Shown: positions 9,413 to 18,669 of the stretch, piece after piece
How positions within the stretch are numbered: the first letter of the stretch is position 1
Layout: the number at the start of each line of letters is the position of its first letter
Assembly (NCBI GenBank): GCA_004431415.1
Contig: QPMI01000463.1
Location: forward strand, 1 to 49,215
Direction: 5' to 3'
DNA: 49,215 nucleotides
Origin: Cyanophora paradoxa
Lineage: Eukaryota > Glaucocystophyceae > Cyanophorales > Cyanophoraceae
Notes under the pieces: generated by a model
What the model was told of the DNA's origin: nothing
What the model saw: only the letters and a program-made list of their open reading frames with translations
Databases searched by the model: none
Position numbers and translations under genes: made by a program

Positions 9413-12400
9413 TTATTGATTCAGCCATTCGTTCTGCTCGCGATTTTTGGGTGCTGCCCTACTTGCTGGTGGTTGATCAGTTCTCACTACACTAAGACCA
9501 TGCCCCTCGGCTGACCTCACCTCTAAGCCCACATCTCCTTCGGCTGTTTGGGTCACATTCATTTCTGGCACCGAGTATTTATTACCTGCTCCTGCAATGG
9601 TTCTGTCTATGCAAGCACAACATAGAGCTCGGAATTTGTATGCAAGCACAAGTCCAAGAGCACCGAGAATTGGCAAGAGAATTAGAAGCACTAACGTCCC
9701 GGGATCCATTCCTGGCGATCCGACTGGATTTGTAGGATTACTGGGATTATTAGGTGTCGTGTTTGGATCTGGATCAGTTGTAGGGGGATCTTTTGAATCG
9801 GGATCTGGGTTAGGCTGGTTCGGATTGGGATCGTTAGGTGGCGGCTCTGTCGACCCTGCTAATGATGTCGGCGCTGTGTATGCATTTGCAAACACGATGG
9901 GAGCCGTCGCTGGATTTCCTGTGGAGGATCCTGAGATTGCACCATAGGTATCTGACAGATATTTATATAATTCCTTTGTCACAGGCGGATTGCTCACAGA
10001 TCGACACACCCAAATATTGCATGTGGTATCATACACTGTGTCCCTGATAAAGGGCGGTAGAGCTGTCCCACTGAATGACTCAAAGAATCCATTTCGCGAT
10101 AGCAATCGATGCCCTGCATCACAGTTCCCTCCCTCGAAATATTTGGTAGCCGAAATTGCACCTTGCACATAAATATTGCAAGTCGAGTGCATTCCAATGT
10201 TATTTAGGTTGGGAGTGTATCTGTCATCGAGCCGGACAGTGCACACCCATGGGGAAGCGGTTTTTATATATTTCTTATCGCCCACTTCGATTACATCTGT
10301 ATTTGGGTGGCTGTCAAGCTGAGTCCAAACAGCATCATATCTGAAAGTGTAATAAACTAAGAGCCCATCAGTAGAGGATGTGAAAGCAAAGAAGGTCATA
10401 AAGTCCGTGGATCCAAAGAAGTGAGCATTGGTCGATGTTAGGGTGACTTTGGGATAGCTCATGTCCACAGTCTCAGAGGGATATGGAATATAAGAGGTGT
10501 AATTGCGATTGAACAGGTAATAGTAAAATCCATCTGAGACATTCGAGTGAGTGGGCAAGGTGACTGTTAAGGTCTTACTGCGATTTTCAAACGTGTTCTG
10601 TATGACAATGTTGCAAGTATTAATATATCGAGAATCGAAAAAGTAATTATTTGTGACACTGTTATTGATCAGAGTCGCATTGGTTCCATTAAATACGAAA
10701 TTCTGCCCATTTATTCTCGTAGTATGGAGGTCGGTCACATCGAGAGGATACCTTATTTTCAAGCGGTCTTCGGGGTCAAATCGCGGAATAGTTCCTGTTG
10801 CCTTCCAATTGATAGTAAAGGGAGGAGAAAGGGACACAGGTGGGATCGCTGAAAGATTAAATTTCGCAAAATACAACCCAACAGGATATGCTGTAAGAGC
10901 ATATGTCACTGTTGCATTTCCGACAAGTGTGAAGCCGGTGGTTGTTATGTTAGTTGCAACAAATGGGGAGTAGCCGGCTGGTGCATTGTTAATAGAGGTG
11001 GTCGACCCATTATTGACCACATACAAATTCGTGTCTGTTATTTCAATAGTAGGAGGGGAAACAAAAGGTGTCTCAAATGTGAAATTAAAATTCGCTGGAA
11101 CCGCTGCAAGGTATCTATATGTTGTTGCTGATATCTCGGATGCCTGGAATACTTTGCTTCCCCTCTGCACTACATTACTGGTGTCTTTCACATTGTGATA
11201 GGATATACTGGGAGTCGGGGAGAGCACCAACGAAATAGCATCTGGTAAATCAGACTTTGTAATATACAGCTCTTTAAGATACTCCTTTTTGAAAGGGGCG
11301 GTCAGATCTCCAATAGTAGCCGATGACCCTGCGACCACAATATTACAGGTGTTTGCATTCAAAGTATAAACTGTGTTCCACCTCAAAGAATTCGCCCCAA
11401 GATCGAAATTCTGTGAGAAGGGAACGATATTGCTACCTTGTAAATCTCGGTAAACCTTCACTCTGGGTTTGCTATCGAATTCAGGGGTGATATAATTGAT
11501 GTTAAGAGTGAAACTAATAGTAGCTTCGGAACTCAATGAGTTGTTTCGGATGATAAGTAAATTGTATGTCTCGTTAATGACAAACGAAACCTGAAACCCT
11601 GTGGAGGTGACATTTTGGATAAATGCTTTATTAGATTCATTATTGTTATAGATAGGATTATAATAAGTAGTGTGATCCACCAATGAAACAGTGGGTATAC
11701 TCTCCAAATCTGTGACACTCAACTGATCCCAAGTGAATGTATATGTAGGTTTGCCTACATAAGCGACATAGACCCCATTTGCGAGCTGCTGAGGGTATCC
11801 CTCGACAGTGTAGGTCTCAGTTCGCGAAACTGAGCGGGAAAGGTTGCTATTAAAGTCGTTGTAGCTGATCAGAGCTCTCTCATCAGTGGGTATTTGATTG
11901 GGTCGGAGTGAGTGATTTAATGGAAGGATTAAATTGGAGGCAAACATGGAAACTCCATGCATCTCTGACCATCTCAGATTCGATAAACCAACTCGGTATG
12001 TGTTATCAGTCGCGGGGTAAATGTTCCTTTTCGATAGAATATGGGCTAAGGTAATTGCAAGCGCTCCATCTGCTGCAAACAGTGCATTAATTTCGGACTG
12101 CAAAGCCGCGATCTCGGTTGTGTGGGTCGTGAGGGTTCCATCCTGGCTCGAATCTTTGGTGTTCTTGTTCCTCTCGAACTCCAAAAACGCCTTCACAATG
12201 TCCTTGCCCAAAAGATCGTTTATATTGTCTCTGGTAATGTAAACATGATCTGTTCTCAGTGCCTGTTTCTCTGTGGTAAATGCCGGAATTTCTTCTGCAA
12301 ATGATATAGTCGTTTTATCAAGTGCTAAGGATCTCACATTCGGAGCATTGGCGCCAATTATATCCACAACGTTCCCATTTTCGACAATTTCTAAGGTCGG

Positions 12401-13051
12401 TTTCGCGGAGTCTAATGTGAAAACGCCCTCTGTAATTTGGGGAACCGTGTCGCTCTTCTGAATAATAAAGGAATCAAGATTTAGATTGCATGTGGCGACA
12501 TTGGTGGCGAAGAAAGACTCTGAATTAAATGAGTTTACGTTCAGAGTGTCCGTGGTGATGTTGCTTGCTGCAATGTTGCTCGTCGTCAAATTACCTGCTG
12601 AGAGATCATGGACGACCTCTACCTTTGTTTTCCGCGTGGATACTCCCGCTATAAGCGTGCTATTATCCACGATTCTCATAGCTGCATTTTGGAAACCGCT
12701 CTCATCTTGAATGAAGAAGTTTAAGCGACCTCTATCGAAAGCTTTTGGGATGTTCCTCCGATTATATCGCACCGTTTTCGGTAACTGACGAGTCGCCTGG
12801 ATGCTGGCAACTCTGTTTCGCTCGTTGTCATCAAGTAAAAAGTCGATTGCAAGCTTGTGATCCCCCTTCTCGACGTTCATTAACTGCAAAGCTGCGGGTC
12901 TGCTCGGTGTTCCACTGACTGGATCTTCGCGGTCTGCATTGTAATTTATTCTGATAGACCCGCGAATTTCGGTGTTTACCTGGTCAGTGTCCTCTATCTG
13001 CGTGGTCGAATTAATTACTCGTGCATCGGGTCTCGGATTCAGGAACGACAT
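9413..13051 (-). CDS. Large membrane-anchored fibre/spike protein (1212 aa)
   Basis: I chose the ATG at 13051 because a TATAAA-like word lies just upstream on the minus strand and the longer frame would overlap the divergent patatin gene. The first 150 residues are polar with many charged residues. Residues about 150-200 carry short SNI/TDTLNVN-type beta repeats like those of fibre shafts. The long middle is beta-rich and Asn/Thr-rich, with several TCNI-type cysteine motifs recurring at intervals. Near the C-terminus come a Pro/Asp/Asn-rich stalk, then a strong transmembrane helix (about 1118-1142) followed by a Cys cluster and a polar tail of about 70 residues. This suggests a spike anchored in a viral or host membrane. 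No N-terminal signal peptide is seen. Function is inferred from architecture. Confidence 0.7.
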   Translation of the reverse strand: MSFLNPRPDARVINSTTQIEDTDQVNTEIRGSIRINYNADREDPVSGTPSRPAALQLMNVEKGDHKLAIDFLLDDNERNRVASIQATRQLPKTVRYNRRNIPKAFDRGRLNFFIQDESGFQNAAMRIVDNSTLIAGVSTRKTKVEVVHDLSAGNLTTSNIAASNITTDTLNVNSFNSESFFATNVATCNLNLDSFIIQKSDTVPQITEGVFTLDSAKPTLEIVENGNVVDIIGANAPNVRSLALDKTTISFAEEIPAFTTEKQALRTDHVYITRDNINDLLGKDIVKAFLEFERNKNTKDSSQDGTLTTHTTEIAALQSEINALFAADGALAITLAHILSKRNIYPATDNTYRVGLSNLRWSEMHGVSMFASNLILPLNHSLRPNQIPTDERALISYNDFNSNLSRSVSRTETYTVEGYPQQLANGVYVAYVGKPTYTFTWDQLSVTDLESIPTVSLVDHTTYYNPIYNNNESNKAFIQNVTSTGFQVSFVINETYNLLIIRNNSLSSEATISFTLNINYITPEFDSKPRVKVYRDLQGSNIVPFSQNFDLGANSLRWNTVYTLNANTCNIVVAGSSATIGDLTAPFKKEYLKELYITKSDLPDAISLVLSPTPSISYHNVKDTSNVVQRGSKVFQASEISATTYRYLAAVPANFNFTFETPFVSPPTIEITDTNLYVVNNGSTTSINNAPAGYSPFVATNITTTGFTLVGNATVTYALTAYPVGLYFAKFNLSAIPPVSLSPPFTINWKATGTIPRFDPEDRLKIRYPLDVTDLHTTRINGQNFVFNGTNATLINNSVTNNYFFDSRYINTCNIVIQNTFENRSKTLTVTLPTHSNVSDGFYYYLFNRNYTSYIPYPSETVDMSYPKVTLTSTNAHFFGSTDFMTFFAFTSSTDGLLVYYTFRYDAVWTQLDSHPNTDVIEVGDKKYIKTASPWVCTVRLDDRYTPNLNNIGMHSTCNIYVQGAISATKYFEGGNCDAGHRLLSRNGFFESFSGTALPPFIRDTVYDTTCNIWVCRSVSNPPVTKELYKYLSDTYGAISGSSTGNPATAPIVFANAYTAPTSLAGSTEPPPNDPNPNQPNPDPDSKDPPTTDPDPNTTPNNPSNPTNPVGSPGMDPGTLVLLILLPILGALGLVLAYKFRALCCACIDRTIAGAGNKYSVPEMNVTQTAEGDVGLEVRSAEGHGLSVVRTDQPPASRAAPKNREQNEWLNQ

Positions 13052-13094
13052 CCTCTTTATAAACAAAGAAGATATATAAGAAGTATATAAGATA
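13052..13094. promoter_or_regulatory. 43-bp divergent promoter between the spike gene and patatin locus
   Basis: The gap between start codons at 13051 (minus) and 13095 (plus) is AT-rich, with TATAAA-like words in both directions: TTTATAAACAAAG for the minus gene, and two ATATAAG words for the plus gene. Confidence 0.55.
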
Positions 13095-14323
13095 ATGAAG
13101 ACCGTTCTCGCTTTGAGTGGAGGGGGTCGCGCGGAATAATCGAGGCTGCTATACTGGCACAGATTGAAGCCCAAACAGGTAAACGAATCCAACAGCTATT
13201 CGACTGCTTTGCGGGAACATCCACAGGTGGATTAATCGCGCTCCTATTAAATATCAAGGGAACCGATGGAGCCCCAAAATATACTGCTACTGATATTCTG
13301 GCGCTCTACAAAGCGAAGCTACCGCTGATTTTCGCAAATCCACGAGTGCTTACATCGATTGTACAGCGCCCAAAGTACGAAGCAACTAACTTAGAAGCGG
13401 TGGCTCTCGAACTCTGCGGCTCAGCGACCATGGCGGATCTCTATAAACCCACCATCGTGACTGCGTTCGACACGGTCTTAATGTCCCCCGTTTTTATTTC
13501 AAGCAACGATGAAGATATTAATGGGATGCTTGTGCGCGATGCTGCAAGGGCTACCTCGGCTGCTCCGACCTATTTCGAGCCGAAACAAGTCACAGTCGCC
13601 GGAAGAACATACTGTTTAATCGATGGTTGCATGAGCGGAAATAATTCGCCCGGGGTTTGTGGCTACACATTCGCCCGCACTTTATTCGGAAACTCTTGCG
13701 AGGAGGAGCTTATAGTGGTCTCGATTACGGCGGGTCACGTCCAAGACTCTGATAAGGCGACAGCTGGATATTCGTACGACACCATGAAAAATTGGGGGAT
13801 CGTGCAATGGATGCTAAGCGCGACAGGATCGCCAATTCTCAGCATGTTCTTAGAGTCGAGCGATCTAAACGCCCACGTAAAGCTACTGGAACTTTTACCC
13901 AGAAACGATGATCAGAATTACGATCGCTACTATAAGCTGAGCGTTCCTTTACCGAAAGATAAAATGACCCTCGATACTATCACAACGAGTCACCTGCAAT
14001 ATTTGGAAACGGAAGCGCTCGCCTTTGTTTCCGCACAGCAAACGTATTTTAATGCGATGTATTCAGTGCTGACCATGAATATCTCAGAGGGCGATGTTCC
14101 CATAATTAATCTGTCCGGGTGCACAGATGTAAGCGCACCCCGGAGTCTAACTGGGTGCCGCTCGATAATAGCGCCTTTATTGCGGAATTCGGCACAGCCT
14201 CCAATGCCCGCTGGTCGAATGCCACGGGGTGGGTGGGCTTTACTAACCCGCCGCAAGGTAGTAGGTCGGGAGGCAATTATTTACGCATCGATTTTCCGCG
14301 TCTGTTTATGCTTTCCTCTATAA
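13095..14323 (+). pseudogene. Patatin-like phospholipase, frame-broken
   Basis: Patatin-family lipid acyl hydrolases use a Ser-Asp dyad and a Gly-rich oxyanion loop. The ATG at 13095 begins an LALSGGG-type segment typical of the family N-terminus, but this frame hits a stop at 13137-13139. The rest continues in the frame one base earlier: the catalytic GTSTG is at 13214-13228 (Ser at 13220), and the DG of the dyad is at 13622-13627 (followed by Cys where Gly/Ala is usual). A run of five G (13122-13126) lies next to the break. The break may be a real mutation, slippage or a sequencing error. A lipase in the capsid neighbourhood could act on membranes during entry or exit; that is inference. 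Confidence 0.75.
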
Positions 14324-14586
14324 AAATGAAGCCGGCTGCGAATGGAAACTACATTAAAACGTTTGAGATCGATTACCAGCTTACTCCCGGAGTTTCTGCG
14401 CTTGTTACATACACAGAAGCCGGCGCGACGAGAGTGTTTACCAATGCGAATCAAATAGCCGGAAGTGCGGATCCCGACGAACATTTCTTAGCGAACCCGA
14501 GATCTGTGAGAACCCTCGTAATCTGGGTGCTCTCGACAAACGTAGCTTCGGCATGCCGAATTGATTTCGAGGGCTATTACGTGTGA
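14110..14586 (+). pseudogene. Discoidin (F5/8 type C)-like segment after the patatin gene
   Basis: A 159-codon frame without an early ATG, opening right after a stop at 14107. It shows a WSNATGWVGF-type start, a YLRIDFP strand, an IKMKPAA turn, a long beta-rich middle and a closing IDFEGYYV, which resembles a galactose-binding-like discoidin fold. It overlaps the end of the patatin frame, which runs on as poor-quality sequence to 14323. The likeliest reading is that it was the C-terminal binding domain of the same protein and that a second frame break separates them. It ends 6 bp before the convergent capsid gene. Confidence 0.5.
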
Positions 14587-14592
14587 CAGCGC

Positions 14593-15438
14593 TTAATCCG
14601 TGATCACTTCGAGCTGGAACGAGAATGAGAGACCGTTTATATCCGCAACAGAGCCCCTCCATTTTCGAAGCGATATTGTGAGGCGATCTAAATCGAGTTG
14701 CGATGTGACATTTACGAAAGGGATGCTTGCGCTCGGTTCGTGGTAAAAGGAATATCTACCAAAGTCCGAGTTCATCTGAATTCGCAATAGATAGGAGTCA
14801 TCGAAATTGTTCTGTCTCCCAGTAACCGCTGCGAATTTGGTAAACGGGCGGAGCTCTTCGATATCAAGGTAAATATATGGAATCGCATTAAAGTCGACCA
14901 TTTTCGGGCATATAATCGCGTAGCGACTCGGGTAATCTCTGAGTGGAACCGTCACTGGTTCTGGTGTGCTGGCGTAAACCACTCCGGGTTCTATGCCGAG
15001 ACAATCACAGAGCTCCTGGTCTGAGGACTCTAATGTAAACGGGCTGTTTGGAGACGAGAACACGAAGCGGTTTGTGGACAGAGCGAGAGAATAGGAAACC
15101 GGGAAGACACCGAGTGGATTAAAAGAACCGCCCGCAAATCCGAGTAAAGCATCACTGTTTAAAGCTCTCTCTTTCGGATATCGTTCGTTATCAGCATCAA
15201 CGTAATAATAATCGTTTACGCTGGGAATCGGTGCTATCATTTTGGATGCGGGGATTACTGTGGGCTCTTCGTTTAGAAGCGTTATAGTAATTGTCTGATC
15301 GGGCGGAACAACATAAGAGCTATTAGGAATCTCAGCGGATAGCACACGAAATCGTCGTACATTATTAAGGCGCGTTTTCAAGTGCAGCACGCCGTTTTCA
15401 AGGTCTCTACTGTCGCAATTTATTGTTATTCTTTTCAT
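14593..15438 (-). CDS. Penton/minor capsid-like protein A (281 aa)
   Basis: The start resembles minor capsid proteins of Polinton-like viruses and relatives: SRD near residue 10, then an FRVLSAEIPNSSY segment. The C-terminal third has the typical series YLRIQ (about 215), a short F-x-x-Y stretch, a P-F-V strand and a closing DRLTISLRKWRG...INGLSFSFQLEV. The plus-strand neighbour at 15455 shows the same layout, so the two look like ancient paralogues. Such single-jelly-roll proteins fill vertices or cement the capsid. It shares a 16-bp intergenic gap with that paralogue. Assignment rests on pattern and position next to the major capsid gene. Confidence 0.65.
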   Translation of the reverse strand: MKRITINCDSRDLENGVLHLKTRLNNVRRFRVLSAEIPNSSYVVPPDQTITITLLNEEPTVIPASKMIAPIPSVNDYYYVDADNERYPKERALNSDALLGFAGGSFNPLGVFPVSYSLALSTNRFVFSSPNSPFTLESSDQELCDCLGIEPGVVYASTPEPVTVPLRDYPSRYAIICPKMVDFNAIPYIYLDIEELRPFTKFAAVTGRQNNFDDSYLLRIQMNSDFGRYSFYHEPSASIPFVNVTSQLDLDRLTISLRKWRGSVADINGLSFSFQLEVITD

Positions 15439-15454
15439 AATCTATTATAGTAAG
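15439..15454. promoter_or_regulatory. 16-bp divergent start region between two capsid genes
   Basis: Only 16 bp (TAATCTATTATAGTAA) separate two opposing ATGs. Both promoters must share this AT-rich, partly palindromic word or lie inside the opposite coding sequences. AATAGA/TATAG-like words also precede 9294 (minus) and 17801 (plus). Confidence 0.55.
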
Positions 15455-16381
15455 ATGAAAGAATACCTGAGCTTTTCGAGCGATGATCGCGACGAGGAGT
15501 TCACACAGCCAAACAAGTATGTAGTGACATTACCCCGTCGCTATGACAACGTAAAATCGGTGCGCCTGGTGCAGGCAACGGTTCCGAATGTTCTTTCAAC
15601 TGTGACGAACGATATCGACGCCACTGGTGCAACCATCGAGCGCATGGAACTCTATTTCTCGGTCACAGCTTCGGATTCTGGATTCGTGACCATCACAATC
15701 CCCAAAGGATTTTACACCAAAGACGACCTTGCCGCAAAAGTCACAGAAAGACTCGAAGCAGCTCGCCTTTCAGATTTCGGTGGAAAATATATTAAATGCC
15801 GCTATAATACTACTTCAAAGATCTATGAGTTTTTCAGTGATAGTAACTTTTGGTTCAAGTTCTCCAAAGCTTCCCCTGAAACACTCAGAAAATCCAGTAA
15901 CCGCAAAGCAATCGCTAAGAAACTCGCAATATTCGGTTTCAAAGATATTCAACTATATGTTTACGAGACATTTACCCCTCTTGCAAGCGATACATTCCTT
16001 GTGTTTAATCCTGGGACGGGAACTGTGACACTCAATCGACGCATTCGCGGCTATACTCGTGGAGATGAGACCCCGGCTGCAATGATCTGGCTATATATTG
16101 ACGAATTCGCGCCGTTTATTCGCTCAGTCAACAAGCACGTCGACGGTTATTTCATGCGCATTCCAATCCCACAGGAACTCGAACACGGTGATATCTACCA
16201 CTTTGACACGTCCACTACTGTGCCTCTCGTTCGCGAGTTCCGCGAATTAAAATCTTTCGACCGCCTCACGATTAAGCTCATCGACCATGACGGCGCTCTC
16301 TTAGATTTCGGGGTTTGGGCGCATTATTTCACTTTTGAAATCGAAACCTACGACGCACCGCCGGAAATGAATTTCTACTGA
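15455..16381 (+). CDS. Penton/minor capsid-like protein B (308 aa)
   Basis: Opens with SSDDRDEEF and a V-x-L-P-x-x-Y...VKSVRLVQATVPN segment, the hallmark start of penton-type minor capsid proteins in this virus group. A KGFYTKDDLAAKV helix (about 85-97) follows, a segment common in these proteins. The end has YFMRIPIP, a DRLTIKLIDHDG strand pair and FTFEIETYD. It is the plus-strand paralogue of the 281-aa protein and is followed 47 bp later by the major capsid gene. It probably forms vertex capsomers, by family analogy. Confidence 0.7.
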   Translation: MKEYLSFSSDDRDEEFTQPNKYVVTLPRRYDNVKSVRLVQATVPNVLSTVTNDIDATGATIERMELYFSVTASDSGFVTITIPKGFYTKDDLAAKVTERLEAARLSDFGGKYIKCRYNTTSKIYEFFSDSNFWFKFSKASPETLRKSSNRKAIAKKLAIFGFKDIQLYVYETFTPLASDTFLVFNPGTGTVTLNRRIRGYTRGDETPAAMIWLYIDEFAPFIRSVNKHVDGYFMRIPIPQELEHGDIYHFDTSTTVPLVREFRELKSFDRLTIKLIDHDGALLDFGVWAHYFTFEIETYDAPPEMNFY

Positions 16382-16428
16382 GCCCTGTAAATTATTTTCT
16401 GAACCCAAAGATAAGAGAAGAAACGCTC

Positions 16429-17742
16429 ATGGAGACTAACAGCCAATTCCAGCGCCCAACGCTGAAATCTATGCTCACCACCGATGACTACAAGGATTAT
16501 TTCCTAAACAAGTCGCTGGTCATTGGAACGTCCTCTGGCACTAAGCCACTTCGAGTTCTGGTCGCCCCCGACACTGAGCCACCCAGCGCTCTCGGCAACC
16601 GAGTTGTCTTCAAAATCCCCCGCTACCATTTCCTGAATGGTCTCGCGCTGCAACTCGATCTTAACCCGATCACCCTCACTGATCTCACGAATGGTGTCGC
16701 TGGAACTACTGGCTACCTTCGCGTTATTGGATCGCTAATTAAGCGCATCGAAATCTCTCACGCTTCATTCCGCTACGTTGTCCCAGAGGATTTCGTCACC
16801 CAGTATTTTCTACTGATGACCGAACAGGGCGAACTCGATAAAAAACTTCGCTATGTGGGTGGTCTTGTCGGAACCGCTGGTAACACTGTCGGTGGAACCT
16901 ACGAAATCGATTTACCCTCTCCTTTCGAGAAGGCGATGTTCCCACTTTGCGCTCTGAACTCTGAGATCGTGGTCGAAATCGAATTCAAGGCGATTGGTGA
17001 TGGTATCATTGAGGATGTAAACAATGTTGGCAATATTTCGGTTACCAACAATGGCGCTTCCCTTCAAGTGCTGAAACCCCGCGTTATCTGCAAGGTCGTA
17101 AATGCCGATGAGGCGGTTGTCTCTGAGACCATTGCCCGTGTTAAATCGACTGGTATCGCGATCCCCTACAACGAAATCGGTTTCCTCCACACAGATTTCC
17201 AGCCGACCGCCTCCGGTTCGCGAGTCAATCTCTCGCAACTCACAGGTGCGGGTCTCATCCACACTCTCGTATTCTCTGTGCGCCAAAACGCGAAGACGAA
17301 GGTGAACAACGGAACTCTCTCGGTTCTGGCTCCTCGTGCACTCCGAACCAACGCTGTAAGCTTCTATGTGGAACTCAACAATAACCGCCTTTACTCGAAT
17401 ACTTCGCTTCCTCTCATGATTGCCGCGACCGAACTTCAAGATAAATATAATTCGGCGATTTTCACCGAGAGCACAAGCTACCCCGCTCTCACTGGCATTT
17501 ACTTCGGTGCTGGAAACGGAAAGGCGTCGCTTCTCAACCAAGAGAATACGGGCTACATCGATGCCACAGGCACATCGGCGTTCGATCTGGTCTTCGAATT
17601 CAACGGTGTCACAACGGCAGCCGAAGGTTCATCAGAATGGTATGCGGGTGCCGCTTATCAGAAGATGCAAATTCAGTGCATTGCCCTCGCTCATAACATA
17701 ATGATAATTGGTGCCGACGGTATCCGTCGTGTGAGTAGCTAA
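16429..17742 (+). CDS. Major capsid protein (double jelly-roll type)
   Basis: 437 aa, within the size range of Polinton-like virus major capsid proteins. N-terminal LKSML and YKDYFLNKSLVIG, then VVFKIPRYHFLNGLALQLDL, match the start of the first jelly roll in this group. The middle and end alternate short beta strands with loops, closing with an IQCIALAHNIMIIGADG segment like the last strands of other members. It sits between the penton-like gene and the packaging ATPase, the usual morphogenesis cluster. The upstream gap has AATTATTTTCTG (about 16390-16401), a partial match to the promoter word found before the replication genes. Fold assignment is from pattern, not structure. Confidence 0.78.
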   Translation: METNSQFQRPTLKSMLTTDDYKDYFLNKSLVIGTSSGTKPLRVLVAPDTEPPSALGNRVVFKIPRYHFLNGLALQLDLNPITLTDLTNGVAGTTGYLRVIGSLIKRIEISHASFRYVVPEDFVTQYFLLMTEQGELDKKLRYVGGLVGTAGNTVGGTYEIDLPSPFEKAMFPLCALNSEIVVEIEFKAIGDGIIEDVNNVGNISVTNNGASLQVLKPRVICKVVNADEAVVSETIARVKSTGIAIPYNEIGFLHTDFQPTASGSRVNLSQLTGAGLIHTLVFSVRQNAKTKVNNGTLSVLAPRALRTNAVSFYVELNNNRLYSNTSLPLMIAATELQDKYNSAIFTESTSYPALTGIYFGAGNGKASLLNQENTGYIDATGTSAFDLVFEFNGVTTAAEGSSEWYAGAAYQKMQIQCIALAHNIMIIGADGIRRVSS

Positions 17743-17800
17743 GGAATTCGTGCGATTACCACATTCAGTCTTATTTTTCTATTGTTTTTATAGTGAAAGA

Positions 17801-18667
17801 ATGCAAAAAGGGACGACGCCCATGGATCTCGAAGAATGGAACCCGAAACAAAGGGTGAAACTTCCCGCACGATTTCTCCTATTGGCGAAAACCAATTGTG
17901 GTAAATCGGTATTCTTAAAGTGGCTGATCAAAGAACTCGAAGACCAGATCTCGTATGTTCTGGTTTTCTGTCCTACGAGTTTTAACGGTTTCTGGGGTCA
18001 AATAACAGACGAAGTGCATGATACCTGGAAACCGGAATATGTAGAGTCGATCATAGAAGCCCGCAAGAAAGCTATCATCGCTGGAAAGAAACCAAAGAAT
18101 ATTCTCATCGTACTCGACGATTGTTTGGAGTCCGGAACTATCGATCTTTCGCGCGATCATTTGCTAAATAAATTGATGGCGCAAGGTCGTCATACGTTTT
18201 GTTCCGTGGCTTTAATATCGCAGAAACTAACAAAACTTTCAACGATCATTCGCAGCAATGCGGAGTATATCATATTCCTAAGCTGGTCAAACATGCGAGA
18301 GTTTGAAGCATATCACGAAGAGTTCGGGAACATGGATAAAGAGAGTTTTAAGCGCATGTTCCAAGAATTCTGTCATAGCTACCAAGCGATCATTCACGAT
18401 AATACCGGGTATTCTGTGCGATGGTGGGTCGAAAAAGCCGATATGATCGATGACCATCCGTTTACGAAATTCCACAAGCGGGCGGCTTTTGAAGAAAAGA
18501 AGCGCAAACAACAAGAGGAGCAAGCTACAAAACCGCCGCCTGTCAAAGATTCGACAACTGTCTGTAAAACTTTATCCAAATTTGAGCGTGAGCTTGAAGG
18601 TATCCCCAAACTTTCCCAAATTTCGCCTAAGAAAAAGAAAATGTTAATCAAATGTAAGAGAAGATAA
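17801..18667 (+). CDS. Genome-packaging ATPase (A32/FtsK-HerA type)
   Basis: 288 aa from the ATG at 17801; the frame runs further up but only to a GTG inside the spacer, whereas TTTTTATAGTGAAAGA directly precedes this ATG. Walker A is KTNCGKS (about residues 30-36), with Ala where the first Gly of the loop is usual. Walker B is ILIVLDD (about 101-107). ALISQKL (about 138-144) is in the sensor position. The tail is very basic (KKKKM...KCKRR). This family pumps viral DNA into preformed capsids. It follows the major capsid gene and is 2 bp from the next gene. Confidence 0.85.
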   Translation: MQKGTTPMDLEEWNPKQRVKLPARFLLLAKTNCGKSVFLKWLIKELEDQISYVLVFCPTSFNGFWGQITDEVHDTWKPEYVESIIEARKKAIIAGKKPKNILIVLDDCLESGTIDLSRDHLLNKLMAQGRHTFCSVALISQKLTKLSTIIRSNAEYIIFLSWSNMREFEAYHEEFGNMDKESFKRMFQEFCHSYQAIIHDNTGYSVRWWVEKADMIDDHPFTKFHKRAAFEEKKRKQQEEQATKPPPVKDSTTVCKTLSKFERELEGIPKLSQISPKKKKMLIKCKRR

Positions 18668-18669
18668 TC

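Noticed and set aside
9597-9947. 116-codon plus-strand frame with Gly/Val/Ser-rich product
   Set aside because: It is the antisense shadow of the Pro/Asp/Asn stalk and transmembrane part of the spike gene.
13051-13192. N-terminal extension of the 1212-aa spike protein
   Set aside because: It would read through the divergent promoter and over the start of the patatin locus; the ATG at 13051 has a TATA-like word just upstream.
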